NCBI GenBank assembly: GCA_007844125.1
Contig: CM017555.1
Span: 25,582,998-25,646,997 of the forward strand
Direction: 5' to 3'
Source: Sinonovacula constricta
Taxonomy: Eukaryota > Mollusca > Bivalvia > Cardiida > Solecurtidae
Length of the DNA: 64,000 nt
This document shows positions 58,200 through 64,000 of the stretch, one piece after another. The position numbers and the translations under genes are program-made. The notes beneath the pieces were generated by a model. The model was not told the DNA's origin and searched no databases. It saw nothing but the letters and a program-made list of their open reading frames with translations. Within the stretch, counting starts at the first letter, position 1, and each line of letters opens with the position of its first letter.

Positions 58200-58235
<36 letters not shown>
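58136..58235 (+). repeat. linker with palindromic module
   Basis: One module (from 58,145), matching the linker before unit 11. Confidence 0.85.
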
Positions 58236-58237
<2 letters not shown>

Positions 58238-59514
58238 TTTTTCTTTAAAAACTCAAATGCATCTACAGCAAAAAGTTCTGCACCGATTTTGCTCAAATTT
58301 TCAGGTTTTGTTAGCATCAATCAGCACAACAATGTCCACCTATTTTCGTCCTTTTTGCCTTAGTAGAACCAGCGCTATTGTAAATTATTTCAAAGTTTTG
58401 ACGGTTTGGGGGTATGTTGCTTGTTCCTGATTTCTCTGACAAAGTACAAGTGCTAGAAAGGTGAAAATTATACGGTCGTACTCAGAATATGACGTAGTTT
58501 CCTGTAGCAGAAAACTAAATTGATCAGTCTGTACAATCCTGAGCTGCATCGTCTCAAAGTTGACTGTTCCGGAATCTCGGCAAAAAAATCATATGTTACC
58601 AATTTTCAAACCCTCATAACTCTGTCAACTTTATGAATATTTCGCTGAAACTTCACCAGTGTGTAGTGCTGGATATGCCGAACATTTCATTCGCAGGTAC
58701 TATGGGGATCGGACTTACCGTTTAGCCACAATCCGCAATTTAGTGGAGTATACCTACGTACATAGTTACAAGCCGTTAAGCCTATATAGTTGTACAGGTA
58801 CATACAGCCTTCTGCCACTGTAAGTGTCAGCGGAGGTTAACTCGCTACTGCAGTACAGCTATTCACCTGTGTATATACACCTCCCTGTTGCTGCTGAACG
58901 AAGTCGCTCTTGTGTTTAACACTTGATCAATTTAAAAGTATCGTAACTCTGACTGTTTTGACAATATATCGCTGAAACTTCACCCGTGTGTCATCCTTGA
59001 TAACTCAAACATTTCATTCACTGGTACTCTAGCAAGCAGATCACTGGTTTACAATTATGTGACTATTATAATTACGTTTAAGGAGCTTTGCATTCATTTG
59101 CTTCTATTTGCTCTTAGCAAAGACTGCTGCGTGTTTTGAATGCTGTCTAAGGGAGACAAGTCTATTAACAAGTATTCTTGTGAAGCTTGATGAGTTACAT
59201 TCCTTGTTTTAATGATGTGATGTTAGCACGCGGCGTTGTCATCTCTACTTAAAATTTATTATAAAGCAAGTTTATTTACGCGCTCATGATAAACTAATAT
59301 ACTAACTTTGTACATTTTGGTATGTTTAAAATTAGTATGCATTCGATGATGATTCTGGGTACACACTGTTCACATACACTACATGTTTAAACATTAATTA
59401 CTTGGCTTCATATATGAGCTATTAAGCAACAAACTGTTTTCAAGCATCATCAAAATCCAGCTGCAAGCATAGGATGACCCAGTTTTTGCCTTTCAGCAAA
59501 AAGCATCTTTCTAG
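58236..59514 (+). mobile_element. array unit 16 (type B, 1,279 bp)
   Basis: Near-copy of unit 11, 7,402 bp away. Confidence 0.85.
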
Positions 59515-59527
59515 TTATTATTATTAT

Positions 59528-60807
59528 TCTTTTTCTTTAAAAATTCAAATGCATCTACAGCAAAAAGTTCTGCACCGATTTTGCTCAAATTTTCAGGTTT
59601 TGTTAGCATTAATCAGCACAACAATGTCCACCTTTTTTCGTCCTTTTAGCCTCAGTAGAACCAGCGCTATTGCAAATTATTTCAAAGTTTTGACGTTTTG
59701 GGGGTATGTTGCTTGTTCCTGATTTCTCTGACAAAGTACAAGTGCTAAAAAGGTGAAAATTATACGGTCGTACTTAGAATATGACGTAGTTTCCTGTAGG
59801 AGAAAACTAAATTGATCAGTCTGTACAATCCTGAGCTGCATCGTCTCAAAGTTGATTGTTCCGGAATCTCGGCAAAAAAATCTTATGTTACCAATTTTCA
59901 AACCCTCATAACTCTGTCAACTTTATGAATTTTTCGCTGAAACTTCACCAGTGTGTAGTGCTGGATATGCCAAACATTTCATCCGCAGGTACTATGGGGA
60001 TCGGACTTACCGTTTAGCCACAATCCGCAATTTAGTGGAGTATACCTACGTACATAGTTACAAGCCGTTAAGCCTATATAGTTGTACAGGTACATACAGC
60101 CTTCTGCCACTGTAAGTGTCAGCGGAGGTTAACTCGCTACTGCAGTACAGCTATTCACCTGTGTATATACACCTCCCTGTTGCTGCTGAACGAAGTCGCT
60201 CGTGTGTTTAACACTTGATCAATTTTCAAAGTATCGTAACTCTGACTGTTGTGAAAATATATCGCTGAAACTTCACCCGTGTGTCATCCTTGATAACTCA
60301 AACATTTCATTCACTGGTACTCTAGCAAGCAGATCACTGGTTTACAATTATGTGACTATTATAATTACGTTTAAGGAGCTTTGCATTCATTTGCTTCTAT
60401 TTGCTCTTAGCAAAGACTGCTGCGTGTTTTGAATGCTGTCTAAGGGAGACAAGTCTGTTAACAAGTATTCTTGTGAAGCTTGATGAGTTACATTCCTTGT
60501 TTTAATGATGTGATGTTAGCACGCGGCGTTGTCATCTCTACTTAAAATTTATTATAAAGCAAGTTTATTTACGCGCTCATGATAAACTAATATACTAACT
60601 TTGTACATTTTGGTATGTTTAAAATTAGTATGCATTCGATGATGATTCTGGGTACACACTGTTCACATACACTACATGTTTAAACATTAATTACTAGGCT
60701 TCATATATGAGCTATTAAGCAACAAACTGTTTTCAAGCATCATCAAAATCCAGCTGCAAGCATAGGATGACCCAGTTTTTGCCTTTCAGCAAAAAGCATC
60801 TTTCTAG
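59528..60807 (+). mobile_element. array unit 17 (type B, 1,280 bp)
   Basis: Near-copy of unit 12 (7,402 bp away) and of unit 19 (2,585 bp away). Confidence 0.85.
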
Positions 60808-60820
60808 TTATTATTATTAT

Positions 60821-62099
60821 TCTTTTTCTTTAAAAATTCAAATGCATCTACAGCAAAAAGTTCTGCACCGATTTTGCTCACATTTTCAGGTTTTGTTAGC
60901 ATCAATCAGCACAACAATGTCCACCTTTTTTGTCCTTTTAGCCTTAGTAGAACCAGCGCTATTGCAAATTATTTCAAAGTTTTGACGTTTTGGGGGTATG
61001 TTGCTTGTTCCTGATTTCTCTGACAAAGTACAAGTGCTAAAAAGGTGAAAATTATACAGTCGTATTCAGAATATGACGTAGTTTCCTGTAGCAGAAAACT
61101 AAATTGATCAGTCTGTACAATCCTGAGCTGCATCGTCTCAAAGTTGACTGTTCCGAAATCCCGGCAAAAAAATCTTATGTTACCAATTTTCAAACCCTCA
61201 TATCTCTGTCAACTTTATGAATTTTTCGCTGAAATTTCACCAGTGTGTAGTGCTGGATATGCCGAACATTTCATCCGCAGGTACTATGGGGATCGGACTT
61301 ACCGTTTAGCCACAATCCGCAATTTAGTGGAGTATACCTACGTACATAGTTACAAGCTGTTAAGCCTATATAGTTGTACAGGTACATACAGCCTTCTGCC
61401 ACTGTAAGTGTCAGCGGAGGTTAACTCGCTACTGCGGTACAGCTATTCACCTGTGTATATACACCTCCCTGTTGCTGCTGAACGAAGTCGCTCTTGTGTT
61501 TAACACTTGATCAATTTTCAAAGTATCGTAACTATGACTGTTTTGACAATATATCGCTGAAACTTCACCCGTGTGTCATCCTTGATAACTCAAACATTTC
61601 ATTCACTGGTACTCTAGCAAGCAGATCACTGGTTTACAATTATGTGACTATTATAATTACGTTTAAGGAGCTTTGCATTCATCTGCTTCTATTTGCTCTT
61701 AGCAAAGACTGCTGCGTGTTTTGAATGCTGTCTAAGGGAGACAAGTCTGTTAACAAGTATTCTTGTGAAGCTTGATGAGTTACATTCCTTGTTTTAATGA
61801 TGTGATGTTAGCACGCGGCGTTGTCATCTCTACTTAAAATGTATTATAAAGCAAGTGTATTTACGCGCTCATGATAAACTAATATACTAACTTTGCACAT
61901 TTTGGTATGTTTAAAATGAGTATGCATTCGATGATGATTCTGGGTACACACTGTTCACATACACTACATGTTTAAACATTAATTACTAGGCTTCATATAT
62001 GAGCTATTAAGCAACAAACTGTTTTCAAGCATCATCAAAATCCAGCTGCAAGCATAGGATGACCCAGTTTTTGCCTTTCAGCAAAAAGCATCTTTCTAG
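60821..62099 (+). mobile_element. array unit 18 (type B, 1,279 bp, recombinant tail)
   Basis: Copy of unit 13 up to AAAATGAGTATGC (about 61,913). From about 61,943 (TACACACTGTTC, CCAGCTGCAAGC) it carries the tail found in most other B units. Confidence 0.85.
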
Positions 62100-62112
62100 T
62101 TATTATTATTAT

Positions 62113-63392
62113 TCTTTTTCTTTAAAAATTCAAATGCATCTACAGCAAAAAGTTCTGCACCGATTTTGCTCAAATTTTCAGGTTTTGTTAGCATTAATCA
62201 GCACAACAATGTCCACCTTTTTTCGTCCTTTTAGCCTCAGTAGAACCAGCGCTATTGCAAATTATTTCAAAGTTTTGACGTTTTGGGGGTATGTTGCTTG
62301 TTCCTGATTTCTCTGACAAAGTACAAGTGCTAAAAAGGTGAAAATTATACGGTCGTACTTAGAATATGACGTAGTTTCCTGTAGGAGAAAACTAAATTGA
62401 TCAGTCTGTACAATCCTGAGCTGCATCGTCTCAAAGTTGATTGTTCCGGAATCTCGGCAAAAAAATCTTATGTTACCAATTTTCAAACCCTCATAACTCT
62501 GTCAACTTTATGAATTTTTCGCTGAAACTTCACCAGTGTGTAGTGCTGGATATGCCAAACATTTCATCCGCAGGTACTATGGGGATCGGACTTACCGTTT
62601 AGCCACAATCCGCAATTTAGTGGAGTATACCTACGTACATAGTTACAAGCCGTTAAGCCTATATAGTTGTACAGGTACATACAGCCTTCTGCCACTGTAA
62701 GTGTCAGCGGAGGTTAACTCGCTACTGCAGTACAGCTATTCACCTGTGTATATACACCTCCCTGTTGCTGCTGAACGAAGTCGCTCGTGTGTTTAACACT
62801 TGATCAATTTTCAAAGTATCGTAACTCTGACTGTTGTGAAAATATATCGCTGAAACTTCACCCGTGTGTCATCCTTGATAACTCAAACATTTCATTCACT
62901 GGTACTCTAGCAAGCAGATCACTGGTTTACAATTATGTGACTATTATAATTACGTTTAAGGAGCTTTGCATTCATTTGCTTCTATTTGCTCTTAGCAAAG
63001 ACTGCTGCGTGTTTTGAATGCTGTCTAAGGGAGACAAGTCTGTTAACAAGTATTCTTGTGAAGCTTGATGAGTTACATTCCTTGTTTTAATGATGTGATG
63101 TTAGCACGCGGCGTTGTCATCTCTACTTAAAATTTATTATAAAGCAAGTTTATTTACGCGCTCATGATAAACTAATATACTAACTTTGTACATTTTGGTA
63201 TGTTTAAAATTAGTATGCATTCGATGATGATTCTGGGTACACACTGTTCACATACACTACATGTTTAAACATTAATTACTAGGCTTCATATATGAGCTAT
63301 TAAGCAACAAACTGTTTTCAAGCATCATCAAAATCCAGCTGCAAGCATAGGATGACCCAGTTTTTGCCTTTCAGCAAAAAGCATCTTTCTAG
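62113..63392 (+). mobile_element. array unit 19 (type B, 1,280 bp)
   Basis: Near-copy of units 12 and 17. Confidence 0.85.
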
Positions 63393-63405
63393 TTATTATT
63401 ATTAT

Positions 63406-64000
63406 TCTTTTTCTTTAAAAATTCAAATGCATCTACAGCAAAAAGTTCTGCACCGATTTTGCTCACATTTTCAGGTTTTGTTAGCATCAATCAGCACAAC
63501 AATGTCCACCTTTTTTGTCCTTTTAGCCTTAGTAGAACCAGCGCTATTGCAAATTATTTCAAAGTTTTGACGTTTTGGGGGTATGTTGCTTGTTCCTGAT
63601 TTCTCTGACAAAGTACAAGTGCTAAAAAGGTGAAAATTATACAGTCGTATTCAGAATATGACGTAGTTTCCTGTAGCAGAAAACTAAATTGATCAGTCTG
63701 TACAATCCTGAGCTGCATCGTCTCAAAGTTGACTGTTCCGAAATCCCGGCAAAAAAATCTTATGTTACCAATTTTCAAACCCTCATATCTCTGTCAACTT
63801 TATGAATTTTTCGCTGAAATTTCACCAGTGTGTAGTGCTGGATATGCCGAACATTTCATCCGCAGGTACTATGGGGATCGGACTTACCGTTTAGCCACAA
63901 TCCGCAATTTAGTGGAGTATACCTACGTACATAGTTACAAGCTGTTAAGCCTATATAGTTGTACAGGTACATACAGCCTTCTGCCACTGTAAGTGTCAGC
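63406..64000 (+). mobile_element. array unit 20 (type B, cut by window end)
   Basis: Near-copy of units 13 and 18 over the visible ~595 bp. The array continues beyond the window. Confidence 0.85.

Larger units (their letters stand above)
35338..64000 (+). repeat. tandem array of Helitron-like units (20 units, runs off the right edge)
   Basis: Head-to-tail units, each starting TCTTTTTCTTTAAAA and ending in CTAG. Eight bases before CTAG lies a hairpin, TTTTTGC-CTTTCA-GCAAAAA. Unit length is 1,655-1,667 bp (type A), 1,279-1,280 bp (type B) or 1,290 bp (hybrid unit 9). Between CTAG and the next TC is only a (TTA)n linker of 13 or 22 bp, or a 94-232 bp linker that also has a palindromic module. 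A 5' TC, a 3' hairpin and a CTRR end followed by T are canonical Helitron termini. No Rep or helicase is present, so these would be non-autonomous. Inner open frames stay at or below 105 codons, differ between types and look non-coding. Each unit contains internal ~300-bp modules (three in A, two in B). Confidence 0.75.

Noticed and set aside
35643..64000. Repeated open frames of 60-105 codons in the array (starting MTQFLPFSKKHLSSYYYY, MHLQQK, MVVEVHTAF, MFNHYGC and others)
   Set aside because: They recur only because the DNA recurs, differ between unit types, overlap on both strands, run through the TTA linker (poly-Tyr) and lack any domain.
35338..64000. CRISPR array
   Set aside because: The short palindromic modules are not regularly spaced by unique spacers, and the sequence is eukaryotic.
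35643..64000. Tandem rDNA or histone cluster
   Set aside because: Units have no rRNA-like or histone-like sequence and are AT-rich and non-coding.

Overview
The window is animal nuclear DNA, most probably from a bivalve or other mollusc. It is AT-rich, almost free of long reading frames, crowded with microsatellites and decayed transposable elements, and holds one recognisable intron-split gene. The mollusc call is inference. It rests on a tRNA-headed SINE whose body looks like the molluscan V-SINE type, on a second decayed SINE of a type I associate with bivalves, and on the mix of LINE and tyrosine-recombinase retroelements. No bacterial-style gene organisation is present.

Layout. 1-4.0 kb: no gene, two GT/GC-type microsatellites. 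4.0-9.1 kb: one nearly full-length but broken LINE on the + strand (tandem 5' UTR monomers, ORF1, endonuclease, reverse transcriptase, C-terminal Cys/His motif, short-repeat 3' end). 9.7 kb: decayed SINE. 11.6-15.6 kb: six exons on the - strand of a cadherin/EGF cell-surface protein, in frame across five introns (861 nt, 287 codons, open at both ends). 15-19 kb: very long compound trinucleotide microsatellites and small inverted repeats. 21.3-22.65 kb: two inverted arrays of one 32-bp minisatellite around a 0.58-kb spacer, a foldback-like structure, followed by a LINE 3' fragment and a TATG-rich microsatellite. 24.8-25.1 kb: a SINE with near-perfect target-site duplication. About 26.0-31.1 kb: a dead DIRS/Ngaro-type tyrosine-recombinase retrotransposon (gag-like, RT, RNase H, recombinase, SGNH hydrolase), split by a 1,490-bp Tc1/mariner element with matching ends and flanking TA. 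31.3-35.3 kb: mostly nothing recognisable, with two weak exon candidates.

35.3 kb to the right edge: the most striking part. Twenty head-to-tail units form one array. Each complete unit runs from TC to CTAG, with a small hairpin 8 nt before the CTAG, and is separated from the next by a (TTA)n linker. Lengths are nearly fixed: 1,655-1,667 bp (type A), 1,279-1,280 bp (type B) and one 1,290-bp A/B hybrid. The linkers vary from 13 to 232 bp, and eight of the internal ones carry copies of a second module with a 24-nt near-perfect palindrome. The ends match those of canonical Helitrons, so I read the array as a satellite built from non-autonomous Helitron-like elements. Later block duplications (2,585 bp and 7,402 bp shifts) and crossovers can be read in the shared variants. 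This is inference from termini and structure; no helicase or Rep gene is in the window.

The only gene likely to serve the host is the cadherin/EGF gene. Everything else recognised is mobile, repetitive or broken.
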